Shown in pieces: positions 1-7,400 of a DNA stretch of 8,574 nucleotides (the first letter of the stretch is position 1; each line of letters begins with the position of its first letter). The position numbers and the translations under genes were made by a program. Origin of the DNA: Bacteroidota bacterium (GTDB lineage Bacteria > Bacteroidota > Bacteroidia > Chitinophagales > Saprospiraceae); NCBI GenBank assembly GCA_029573365.1, contig JAKQGD010000634.1, forward strand, positions 1 to 8,574, read 5' to 3'. Below the pieces are notes generated by a model. That model did no database searches, was not told the origin of the DNA, and worked only from the letters and a program-made list of their open reading frames with translations.

Positions 1-130
1 ATCCTGTATATTATACTGACTTTTACAGCCCGCACACAACATCACAAAGGTATTGGAAAATAATTAAGATAATCCTAGGGTAAACCCCCAATCTGGAATT
101 GGTGCAACCACCCATTTTTATCAGGACATA
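1..130. other. Left edge, no assignable gene
   Basis: This stretch lies downstream of the DsbA-like gene. Two plus-strand frames are open from the window edge, one to a TAA at 61-63 and one to a TAA at 79-81. Either could be the last 20-26 codons of a gene entering from the left, but both are too short to judge. On the minus strand, 45-52 reads TACCTTTG, which fits the Bacteroidota -7 pattern TAnnTTTG, but no TTG lies 17-23 bp upstream of it. The short inverted repeats here (for example TTGGTGCAACCA around 99-110) have no T-run after them, so I do not call a terminator. Confidence 0.4.
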
Positions 131-802
131 CTATTTTAATCCACGGGCTTTTAGTAGGGCGATGACTCTATCCGCACTTTGATATCCATTGGCTGCCATA
201 TACAGCTTCCCGTTTATTTTTGCGATAAGCACAGGAAATGAAGTAATACCCATGGAGGCAGCCAGATCAAACTCTGAGAAAGCGTCCATCTGCATCTGTT
301 TGTTGTCAAACTTTTTATGGAAAGCAGCAGGGTCGATACCCATACGTTCAGCTATGTTTATATAGGTATCTTTATCGTTAGGCAGGTTGTTGTGTATATA
401 GAAGGACTCCTGCACCGCTTTAAAATATTCGTATTTTAATTCCGGCTTCATACGGCCGGCAATGATTACGGCACGGCAGGCAGGCTCTGTATCGTATGTT
501 ATCTCCGTTTTTGAAAATATGGCATAATTAAACCTGCGGCCAGTGGCTCTTTGCACTTCCAGCCAGTGGTGCTTCAGATAGTCTCTGATTTCGATCATTT
601 TTTCAGTACCGCCCGCCCTGAGCCCTCCCATCACCATCTCAAAAGGTACATTGGGGAAAGAATCCCTCACTTTGTCAAGCTCAGGAGCGAACCCATAACA
701 CCAGGCACACATAGGGTCACCGATATAAATAAGGGTATCACGCTGTGCTCTGACTACACTTACTGAAACAATGACCAGAAAAACGACAGCCAGATGGTTC
801 AT
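131..802 (-). CDS. Exported DsbA-family thiol oxidoreductase (FrnE/COG3531-like)
   Basis: Predicted 223-residue thioredoxin-fold protein that would exchange disulfides in the periplasm. With the start at 802, residues 1-20 form a signal peptide: a hydrophobic run (LAVVFLVIVSVSVV) and the cleavage motif VRA before Gln20. The redox site is CAWC (residues 32-35) in the context GDPMCAWCYGF, typical of the COG3531 branch of DsbA-like proteins. The cis-proline loop TSFP (187-190) precedes a beta strand as expected, and a family-like TEPACRAV segment lies at 105-112 within the helical insertion. A longer frame is open to a TTG at 844, with an ATG at 823. I prefer ATG 802 because it gives a clean signal peptide and leaves room for a transcript leader after the promoter at 832-865. 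The partner and in vivo direction (oxidase or isomerase) are unknown. A link to folding of the cysteine-rich surface protein in this window is speculation. Confidence 0.85.
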   Translation of the reverse strand: MNHLAVVFLVIVSVSVVRAQRDTLIYIGDPMCAWCYGFAPELDKVRDSFPNVPFEMVMGGLRAGGTEKMIEIRDYLKHHWLEVQRATGRRFNYAIFSKTEITYDTEPACRAVIIAGRMKPELKYEYFKAVQESFYIHNNLPNDKDTYINIAERMGIDPAAFHKKFDNKQMQMDAFSEFDLAASMGITSFPVLIAKINGKLYMAANGYQSADRVIALLKARGLK

Positions 803-831
803 CCGAGAATAGAATAGCGGCATTGAAAAAT

Positions 832-865
832 CAAAATTAGTCAATATTTCAAATACGAATCCAAA
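832..865 (-). promoter_or_regulatory. Bacteroidota-type promoter for the DsbA-like gene
   Basis: Read on the minus strand, TTTG (865-862) is followed after 22 bp by TAATTTTG (839-832). This fits the known Bacteroidota vegetative promoter pattern TTTG, 17-23 bp spacer, TAnnTTTG. Transcription would begin near 826-828. That is too close to the ATG at 823 and leaves about a 25-nt leader before the ATG at 802, so it supports 802 as the start. The match is by eye and such AT-rich strings can occur by chance. Confidence 0.5.
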
Positions 866-898
866 ATGATTGAGTTTTGTAAAATATTGTACAAGCCC

Positions 899-920
899 AA
901 AAAACAGGTTTACTAACCCG
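899..920 (-). terminator. Possible intrinsic terminator after namZ
   Basis: On the minus strand a short hairpin (CGGGTT, loop AGTA, AACCTG; six pairs including one G-T wobble) is followed directly by six T residues. It begins 18 bp after the namZ stop codon. The stem is short and only moderately GC-rich, so termination could be partial. It agrees with the DsbA-like gene having its own promoter downstream. Confidence 0.45.
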
Positions 921-938
921 ACTGCTTCTCGTTTTTTA

Positions 939-2150
939 TCAGGGATAAAGTAAATATTTTTGCCTTACCGTACCGAATGCCAGGAGTGCGGGCTGCCAGC
1001 TCTTTCTGATTTCTGTTTCGGTTAATCCGGCCAGGATTTGTTTTCTAAGTTTATCACTGCCTGCAAGCTTGTCGAAAAACAGATTGTCCAGAAAAAAAGG
1101 AAGGCCTGCCTCCTTCATCCTGTTATTAAAATCGATAATGTATGAAAGGTCCAGAGCTTTTCTTTCTCTCAGACTGCCAATAGTCACATCGCTGAGGTCA
1201 ATACCATAACACTTCTTACCATTAAGCGGGGGGTCTTTGGCACCATCGTTAGGTTTAGGAATAAATGAAAACTCAGCCTTGAGCCCCGGATGGCCTATAT
1301 ACTGAAAAGGTTTAGGTGTGCCACGGCCGAGGCTTAGAGTTGTTCCTTCAAAGAAGCATGTCACGGGATACAAAAGGATGGAACGCGTATCAGGGAGATT
1401 GGGACTGGGACGAACAGGCAGTTCATAAAAGGACCCGTGGTTGTAGTTTTTGCATTCGATGACTTGAAGATTACATTTGATGCCCCCTTTGAGCCAGCCT
1501 TCACCATTGATCATACGGGCATATTCGCCGATGGTCATACCGTACACGACGGGTACAGGATGCATGCCGACAAATGACCTCCAGGTGGTGTCCAGCACCG
1601 GACCATCCACATAGTGGCCATTGGGATTTGGTCTATCCAGCACCATGAGAGGAATGTTGTTTTCGGCACAGGCTTCCATGACGTAATGCAAAGTAGAAAT
1701 ATACGTGTAAAACCTGACACCCACATCTTGTATATCAAAGACCACTATATCGATATCGGAGAGGTCTGCCGGCGTTGGTTTTTTCTTTTTGCCATACAAA
1801 GACAAAACCGGCAAGCCGGTAGCGGCATCCTTGTCATCCCTGATAACCTCTCCCGCATCTGCCTTTCCTCTGATGCCATGCTCCGGAGTAAAAACCAGCC
1901 TGACATTGACTCCCATTTTGAGCAATGTATCCAGCAGGTGCCTGTTTCTGACCATACTGGTCTGATTGACTACCAGGGCCACTTTTTTACCTTCAAGATG
2001 TGGTACGTAAATGGCCAGTCTTTCGGCTGCTGGTATCACTTCTGTGGTCTGAGCTGTAGAAGGTGCTTTTTCCGACATGGTCACCGCCTGAGACCCATCC
2101 CTGCATGTAAAAACGGATGTCAGTATAATAGATAAAATTAACTTAATCAT
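939..2150 (-). CDS. namZ: DUF1343 / NamZ-type exo-beta-N-acetylmuramidase
   Basis: This 403-residue protein belongs to the DUF1343 family (PF07075). Its characterised members, such as Bacillus subtilis NamZ (YbbC), release N-acetylmuramic acid from the non-reducing end of peptidoglycan fragments (CAZy GH171). Family motifs in order are VNQTS (61-65), FTPEHGIRG (87-95) with the strongly conserved Glu90-His91, FDIQDVGVRFYTY (138-150), LDRPNPNG (171-178), SPNLPD (249-254), CFFEGT (265-270) and GRGT (275-278). The usual length is about 360-420 residues, so it looks complete. The N-terminus is a short hydrophobic signal (LILSIILTSVF) ending in Cys16. The preceding residues V-F-T are not a standard lipobox, so lipoprotein anchoring is possible but unsure. 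A variable low-complexity linker follows to about residue 40. The ATG at 2150 is the only sensible start. The likely role is cell-wall turnover or recycling in the periplasm; no other muropeptide recycling gene is in view. Confidence 0.9.
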   Translation of the reverse strand: MIKLILSIILTSVFTCRDGSQAVTMSEKAPSTAQTTEVIPAAERLAIYVPHLEGKKVALVVNQTSMVRNRHLLDTLLKMGVNVRLVFTPEHGIRGKADAGEVIRDDKDAATGLPVLSLYGKKKKPTPADLSDIDIVVFDIQDVGVRFYTYISTLHYVMEACAENNIPLMVLDRPNPNGHYVDGPVLDTTWRSFVGMHPVPVVYGMTIGEYARMINGEGWLKGGIKCNLQVIECKNYNHGSFYELPVRPSPNLPDTRSILLYPVTCFFEGTTLSLGRGTPKPFQYIGHPGLKAEFSFIPKPNDGAKDPPLNGKKCYGIDLSDVTIGSLRERKALDLSYIIDFNNRMKEAGLPFFLDNLFFDKLAGSDKLRKQILAGLTETEIRKSWQPALLAFGTVRQKYLLYP

Positions 2151-2170
2151 GCTTCATTAATAACGAACAA

Positions 2171-2178
2171 CAAAATTA
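2171..2178 (-). promoter_or_regulatory. Candidate -7 element of the namZ promoter
   Basis: Read on the minus strand, 2178-2171 is TAATTTTG, an exact fit to TAnnTTTG, about 20 bp upstream of the namZ ATG. The nearest upstream TTTG is 30 bp away, outside the usual 17-23 bp, so only half of the promoter is supported. The region 2151-2392 is shared with the divergent ubiE gene, for which I found no convincing promoter. Confidence 0.3.
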
Positions 2179-2392
2179 AAAAATTTATAATATGAAATCA
2201 GTACATCTCAAACTGATTGTAGTTTAACGCTGAAAAACACCTCAGTATTATAATTTGGAATGGCAGATTCGCCGTGAATGGCCAAATATTCTTTTCTTTG
2301 CGGTTAATTGGCGATACCTGGTTCATTAATCATCATCGGGTTAAACAAAAAGGCTAATTTTTCATTAAGGTATAAATCAGAATATTAAATAC

Positions 2393-3130
2393 ATGTCAGA
2401 TCATCCGGTAGTGACACCTTACGGCGACCAGGAAACGGGAAAGAAAGGCCAGGTTACAAAGATGTTTGACAGGATAGCCCCATACTATGACCTGCTCAAC
2501 AGAGTTTTATCTGTCGGCATCGATACTTTATGGCGAAAAAAGGCAATTAGTTTGCTTGCTGTTCAAAAACCTGGCGTCATTCTGGATATCGCCACAGGCA
2601 CTGCCGACCTTGCCATAGAAGCTGCCCGTACGCTTAGGCCTCAAAAAATAACCGGGTTGGACATATCCCCAAATATGTTGCGTATAGGAGAAGAAAAAAT
2701 CCGCAAAAAAGGTCTGGGCGATATCATCAGCCTGGAAGTCGGTGACAGCGAAAACCTGAGGTTCGAAACGGGTTCGTTTGATGCAGTGACTGCGGCATTT
2801 GGAGTCAGAAACTTCGAAAATCTTCTTAAAGGACTTACAGAAATGAACCGTGTCCTCAAGCCGGGAGGGTCGGTTGTAGTCCTGGAATTTTCAAAACCCC
2901 GCGTATTTCCAGTAAAACAATTGTTTAACATATACTTTAAAAACATTTTGCCCGTTATAGGCAGGTTGAAATCAAAGGATAAAAATGCATACACTTATCT
3001 GTATGAATCGGTGCAGGCATTTCCTGATTATGAAAATTTTTCTGACATATTGGTCAAAGCCGGTTTTAAAAATCCGGAGTATAAAGTTTTAAGTTTCGGC
3101 ATATGCTGCATTTATTTGGCAAAAAAATAA
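2393..3130 (+). CDS. ubiE: Demethylmenaquinone methyltransferase (UbiE/MenG)
   Basis: This 245-residue class I SAM-dependent methyltransferase catalyses the last step of menaquinone synthesis, C-methylation of demethylmenaquinone. In ubiquinone makers the same family also acts in that pathway, but Bacteroidota use menaquinone. Signature segments are MFDRIAPYYDLLNRVLSVGI (24-43), motif I LDIATGTADLA (64-74) for SAM binding, the acidic end of strand 2 at GLDIS (88-92), the family block FDAVTAAFGVRNF (129-141), and MNRVLKPGG with LEFSKP (151-169). The C-terminal YLYESVQAFPDYENF block (203-215) is also typical. Length is normal. It is cytosolic and membrane-associated. Its last 28 bp overlap the start of porT in another frame, so the two genes are very likely cotranscribed and translationally coupled. 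Confidence 0.96.
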   Translation: MSDHPVVTPYGDQETGKKGQVTKMFDRIAPYYDLLNRVLSVGIDTLWRKKAISLLAVQKPGVILDIATGTADLAIEAARTLRPQKITGLDISPNMLRIGEEKIRKKGLGDIISLEVGDSENLRFETGSFDAVTAAFGVRNFENLLKGLTEMNRVLKPGGSVVVLEFSKPRVFPVKQLFNIYFKNILPVIGRLKSKDKNAYTYLYESVQAFPDYENFSDILVKAGFKNPEYKVLSFGICCIYLAKK

Positions 3131-3813
3131 CCATCGCCATGGTCCTTATTATGGGGTCTGTGGCGGCTTTCTGTCAGATTGGCGGAAGAGACAATTATAA
3201 CTTCAGGGATTTTAACAAAAAGTCCTACTATTTTGGCATCAATATAGGTTTTAACAAATCTGGCTACAAGCTGCACCAATCGTCTTTTTTTATCAACAAC
3301 GACAGCATCAAGGTGACGGAAGGTGGCAGCGAAATCGGTGTCAATATGCATATGATTACCAATCTGAAACTGGGAGAATACTTTGATTTCCGTTTTTTGC
3401 CGGGTTTTTCTTTTGCCCAAAGAGGCCTCCTGTTTAGCAATGTCAGCGACAACAGGGTGCTGGAGCGAAAAATCGAATCCGTGTTTTTTGAGCTACCTTT
3501 TCATTTGAGATTTAAATCCGAACCTTATAAAGATAAGCGTATGTTTGTAGTTGCCGGACTGAAGTATAGCTACGACGTGCAAACCAATTCGAAATCAAGA
3601 AAATCTCTAATTAAGATTGCTCCGCATGACTTTCAATACGAAGTCGGTGTAGGTATGCAGATGTTTTATCCGTACTTTATTTTTTCGCCCGAAATCAAGT
3701 TTTCAAGAGGATTGGGCAACATCCTCATCTATGACAAAACACAAAATGAGGCTAGGGTCCTCGAAAATGTAGTATCCCAGATATTTACTATTTCCTTCAA
3801 TTTTGAAGGTTGA
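3103..3813 (+). CDS. porT: Type IX secretion outer-membrane protein PorT/SprT
   Basis: This 236-residue protein resembles PorT (SprT in gliding bacteria), an outer-membrane beta-barrel component required for T9SS export of proteins with C-terminal sorting domains. A signal peptide covers residues 1-24: Lys7-Lys8, a hydrophobic stretch to Phe23, and likely cleavage before Gln25. Barrel-like strands follow, with family-like segments KKSYYFGINIGFN (39-51), FDFRFLPGFSFAQRGLLF (94-111), ESVFFELPFHLRFKSE (125-140), VAGLKYSYDVQ (150-160), FQYEVGVGMQMFY (177-189) and FSPEIKFSRGLGN (194-206). It ends in an alternating aromatic strand typical of outer-membrane barrels. I chose ATG 3103 over ATG 3139 because only the longer form has a charged n-region. 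The gene overlaps ubiE by 28 bp; ubiE-porT adjacency recurs in Bacteroidota as I recall. A generic PorT-like barrel of other function is the main alternative. Confidence 0.85.
   Translation: MLHLFGKKITIAMVLIMGSVAAFCQIGGRDNYNFRDFNKKSYYFGINIGFNKSGYKLHQSSFFINNDSIKVTEGGSEIGVNMHMITNLKLGEYFDFRFLPGFSFAQRGLLFSNVSDNRVLERKIESVFFELPFHLRFKSEPYKDKRMFVVAGLKYSYDVQTNSKSRKSLIKIAPHDFQYEVGVGMQMFYPYFIFSPEIKFSRGLGNILIYDKTQNEARVLENVVSQIFTISFNFEG
3794..3809 (+). terminator. Weak hairpin at the end of porT
   Basis: CCTTCAA (3794-3800) and TTGAAGG (3803-3809) are perfect inverted repeats separated by TT, lying inside the last porT codons and just before a T-rich stretch (TTGATTTT). This could end the ubiE-porT transcript. 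The stem has only three GC pairs and the T-run is broken, so support is weak. No better terminator separates the converging genes. Confidence 0.3.
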
Positions 3814-3815
3814 TT

Positions 3816-4271
3816 TTACGAGTCTTTACGCATTTTATCCAGCAAATTACTAAGTAGTTCGTATTCTTTTTCATCCATAAGCCTCATGCCTTCGTTCAGA
3901 GTATTCAATTCTTGGTAAACATCGATTGTGAATTGGAGGCCTTCTTCCGTAAGGCTTACTAAAACGTTTCGTTTATTTTCTAAACTCTTGCATCGCTTTA
4001 TCCATTGAAACGCTTCGAGCTTGTCAAGAAGTCGCGTCAGATCACGCCCTTTATCCACCAAAACCTCCTTTATCTTTCCAGGTGATAGGGGTTCCGGATG
4101 TCTAAGCTGAAGGATTCTCAGTACATTAAAATGCTGAGTTTGAATATTATATTGCTCAAAAAGACTATTATGAATGTCCCTGAAAAAATTTGCCGTATAA
4201 AGCAGGTTTATTATGGCCTTCTGATATGAATCTTGAAACTCCTTTCGGTTTATGGCTTTTCCAATATCCAT
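3816..4271 (-). CDS. MarR-family winged-helix transcriptional regulator
   Basis: This cytosolic DNA-binding protein of 151 residues is a normal length for MarR dimers. An N-terminal helix (about 10-40) would form the dimer interface. The winged helix follows: HFNVLRILQL (47-56), LSPGKIKEVLVDKGRDLTRLLDKLEAFQWI (62-91) containing the recognition helix, and the wing ENKRNVLVSLTEEG (98-111), where the usual D-x-R of the wing is replaced by ENKR. C-terminal helices complete the dimerisation region. The start is the ATG at 4271; a TTG one codon upstream is in frame but unlikely. Regulated genes and ligand cannot be read from the sequence. Many MarR proteins control adjacent or divergent genes, but neither neighbour here is divergent, so autoregulation or a distant target is more likely. 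The gene converges on porT with 2 bp between stop codons. Confidence 0.9.
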   Translation of the reverse strand: MDIGKAINRKEFQDSYQKAIINLLYTANFFRDIHNSLFEQYNIQTQHFNVLRILQLRHPEPLSPGKIKEVLVDKGRDLTRLLDKLEAFQWIKRCKSLENKRNVLVSLTEEGLQFTIDVYQELNTLNEGMRLMDEKEYELLSNLLDKMRKDS

Positions 4272-4316
4272 CAAAAATTAATTTTATACGGTAAAAATAA
4301 TCAATACTGCAATGGC

Positions 4317-4324
4317 CAAAGATA
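4317..4324 (-). promoter_or_regulatory. Candidate -7 element of the marR promoter
   Basis: Read on the minus strand, 4324-4317 is TATCTTTG, an exact fit to TAnnTTTG, about 45 bp before the marR ATG. A TCTG, one mismatch from TTTG, lies 23 bp upstream of it. The placement allows a leader of about 40 nt. Confidence 0.35.
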
Positions 4325-4386
4325 ATTGCCTTTCAAATGCACCTATTCAGATAACAGAGACCAGATTTGACTAATTCATATTAATT

Positions 4387-4430
4387 AAAAAGAACCTCCG
4401 GAAACTTCGCTGGCTTCCAGAGGTTCTTTT
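4387..4430 (-). terminator. Strong intrinsic terminator of the giant surface-protein gene
   Basis: An 11-bp perfect stem (AAAAGAACCTC at 4388-4398 with GAGGTTCTTTT at 4420-4430) continues inward after one mismatch through GGAA/TTCC (4400-4403 with 4415-4418), leaving an 11-nt loop. On the minus strand the stem ends in TTCTTTTT, and it begins 14 bp after the TAA of the giant gene. The flanking A and T runs would also let it work on the plus strand. It isolates the giant gene from marR downstream. Confidence 0.9.
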
Positions 4431-4443
4431 ACAATTTTGTCTA

Positions 4444-7400
4444 TTACTTTATGACTGTCACATCGCCGCTAAATAACTCTGTGGTACCATCATTGTATTC
4501 CACTTCAATTTTATACACATATACACCCGGAGTGACCGGAGTAGACTTGTATTTACCGTCCCAGCCCTGGGCGGGATCACCTGCAGTAACATTGTCCCTT
4601 CTAAATACATTATTGCCCCACCTGTCAAAGATGTTCATTGACTTCACGGATTTTATCTTGTCATAAGACTGGACATAGAATGATGGGTTGTTGCCGTTTT
4701 GGCTTATGACGTTAGGCAACACGACGTCAATGATGGAAATAACCTGGACATCAAAACAATCGGACACCGTACAACCACCATTGAAATAGGCAGTGACACA
4801 GTACTTTTCGTTTTGCTCAGGTGTCACAGTCACGGTGGCACAGTTGGTCCCTGCACAGACGATGTTACCGGCGAGGTTTTTCCAAACCAGCGAATCCAAA
4901 GCTACAGACTGAGGAGTTACAGTTGCTTTCAGTTCCACGTTGCCGCCTTTATTGACTGAGGCTGCACCCGAAATGGATATTTGTGGTTCGCTTGCAGCAT
5001 TGATGGCAAAGGCGGTGGTGGCAGTACAACCATTGTCGTCGGTGACTACCAGCTGATATGATGCCGGGGACAGTGATGTCAGTGGCGGAGTTACATTGTT
5101 GTTGTTGAGGCTAAATACGTATGGTGTTGTGCCTCCCACTACGGAGATCGTAGCCGATCCAAAATTATCCTGATAACAGTCCGGCTGTACAGCTGTAGCT
5201 GAAACAACTGGAACCGGATAAATTTCGATGCTTATACTGTCTTTATAATCACAACTTTCTTCCGTAAAACTGTAGTAAAACTTGTACACCCCGGGTATTT
5301 TACCGGCTGGGCTGAATACACCCTGGGCTGTGATTCCTGTGCCTGACCAGGTGCCGGACCCTGTACCTGACGACCCTGTAACTGTAGCATCAAGATTGAT
5401 ATTATTCGTAACAGCTCCTTCGCAGAATCTGCTTACCGGTGCATCCAATTTTAAAGTGATAGGCGGACAGTCCTTAGCTGTACAAATACGGGTTGATGCC
5501 ATGGCAGGACAAGCACATGTAGATACCGGCAAGATCTCTATCTCCACATTCTCACCTACCATGAGGCCGGTGACGTTATAGCTAAGATTTGACTGGGTTC
5601 CACTGGCCACACCGTTGATTTTTACCTGATAGCTGGAAGCACAGTTTATGTCATTCCAGGAGAAAGCCACCGATGTAGTTGTCACCTGACAATTTACAAC
5701 GACGGTATCAAGTTCGGGATCGACCTTGACAGTGAGGTTGGTCTGATCAGAGACACATCCGGGATTGCCGGTCACCAGGCCGAGATTGTACGTGCCGTCA
5801 GACGGGAAGGTCACTCTGTAATCATTGGTCTGGCCCACTCTGTTTATGGTTACTCCATTCGGTAATTTCCAGTCCAAAGGCAGGTTTAACGAACCCGTAT
5901 ATTTGAGAACGTATGGATCTGTAATACAAATGAGGTCGTCACCTGTAAACGTTGACTGAGGTTTATTGATAATGGTAATCTTCATGGTAGTGTCCTTCAT
6001 ACAGGTGCCATCTTTGAGAGATGCCTTGATGGTATGTACACCCTGACCAGCCACATTTGGATTGAAAATACCTATCTTGTCATTGGCTCCCTGTGTGACA
6101 CCGGGCCCCGACCAGGTAATGGTTTGACCGGGCGACTGCAAGCCTCCAGTGACGGTAGCATTAATGGTAATATTCGGCATATTGGGCGTCAGGCAGAGAG
6201 TAGTGTCTTTTTGGCTGAATTTGATAAATACCGGAGGACAATCGGATGTCCTGCACCTTAGCGTATCGGCCACACCTGGACATGAATTGTTGCTTGGTGC
6301 ATTTACGATCAAGGTATAATCCGTGTTTACTGTCAGGTTGGTCAGTACCAGGTTGGATTGATTTGTATTTGGCAATGCCTGCCCATTGAGCGTAAGCTGA
6401 TAACCTGTGATGTTGGTGACATCGTTCCAGTCAAAGGTAATCATCGTGGCCCCTTCTATTGGACAGGTGATGGTTACAGGATTGATTCTTGGCTCTACGG
6501 TAACCATATGAGTTGTCGGAGTAGAAGGACATCCGTTCAGAGTTGTGTTCAGTGTAATGGTTTTTGATCCTGGTGTGTTCCAGTCAACACCAAATGGTCC
6601 CCTGCCCGTACCGGGGGTTTTGACATCAGAGCCAAAATTCCAGTTATACACGCCACCACTGGAGATGGAGCCGGTGTACTGAATCCTTGATGTACTGTCC
6701 TGGCAGATTATAGGGTCAAAAGCAAAGTCTGATGTAGGTGTAGGCTTGACCAAAATGTCAACAAATGCGGCTGCTGACACACATCCTGTAGCATCTGTAT
6801 ATATCAGTCGTATCTGATGTGGCAAAGCTGATGTTCCTGCCACTTTGGGATCAAAGATACCGTTGGCCATATCAGTAACGCCCGGCCCAGTAAATGCATA
6901 AGTGCCGCTCGTAGTAGTACTGATGACGTAATTCTTAAGGTTTATCACCGAACTCGAGGCTGTAAGACAAATATCTGGTATAGGATCGAAAGTAATTGTC
7001 TCCGGAACACAGTTCTGGGTTACACAAGACCCCGTTGAAGTGACATTGCCGCAAGGGTGATCTACATTAAATGTGACCGAAACGTCTACAGTGACTCCTG
7101 GAACAAGGCTGGAAATGGTATACATATTTCCTGAAAGTACACCTGACTGGCCTGAAGTTACGACAATGGTTGGAGGCTGGACTTGCTCTACGGGTGGTGT
7201 CCAGAAAAACTCTATGCTGTTGCTGCCTGATGTGCAACTTACAACAGGAACAGAAAGCTTGGGAAGAAGCAAAATACTGTCAATATGAATATCAGAATCG
7301 CAGTTAAAAAAGTCAATATAAAGTGAAACTATTTTTTTTCCATCCTGATCCCATTTTACCTGAATGGTATCTCTGCCGTTACTGTTTGGAGTCATTACAG

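Noticed and set aside
1614..2135. A 173-codon open frame on the plus strand opposite namZ
   Set aside because: The opposite strand encodes a protein with all NamZ family motifs. The plus-strand translation shows no recognisable domain or signal and is a shadow frame.
2258..2282. Direct repeat GAATGGC (2258-2264 and 2276-2282) in the namZ-ubiE intergenic region
   Set aside because: Two 7-bp copies in 25 bp is weak and no known operator matches; chance is likely.
2355..2362. TAATTTTT upstream of ubiE as a -7 element
   Set aside because: The final G of TAnnTTTG is missing and no TTG lies at suitable spacing, so it is not a supportable promoter.
2641..3452. Minus-strand open frames opposite ubiE and porT
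   Set aside because: They are antisense to well-supported genes and show no family resemblance.
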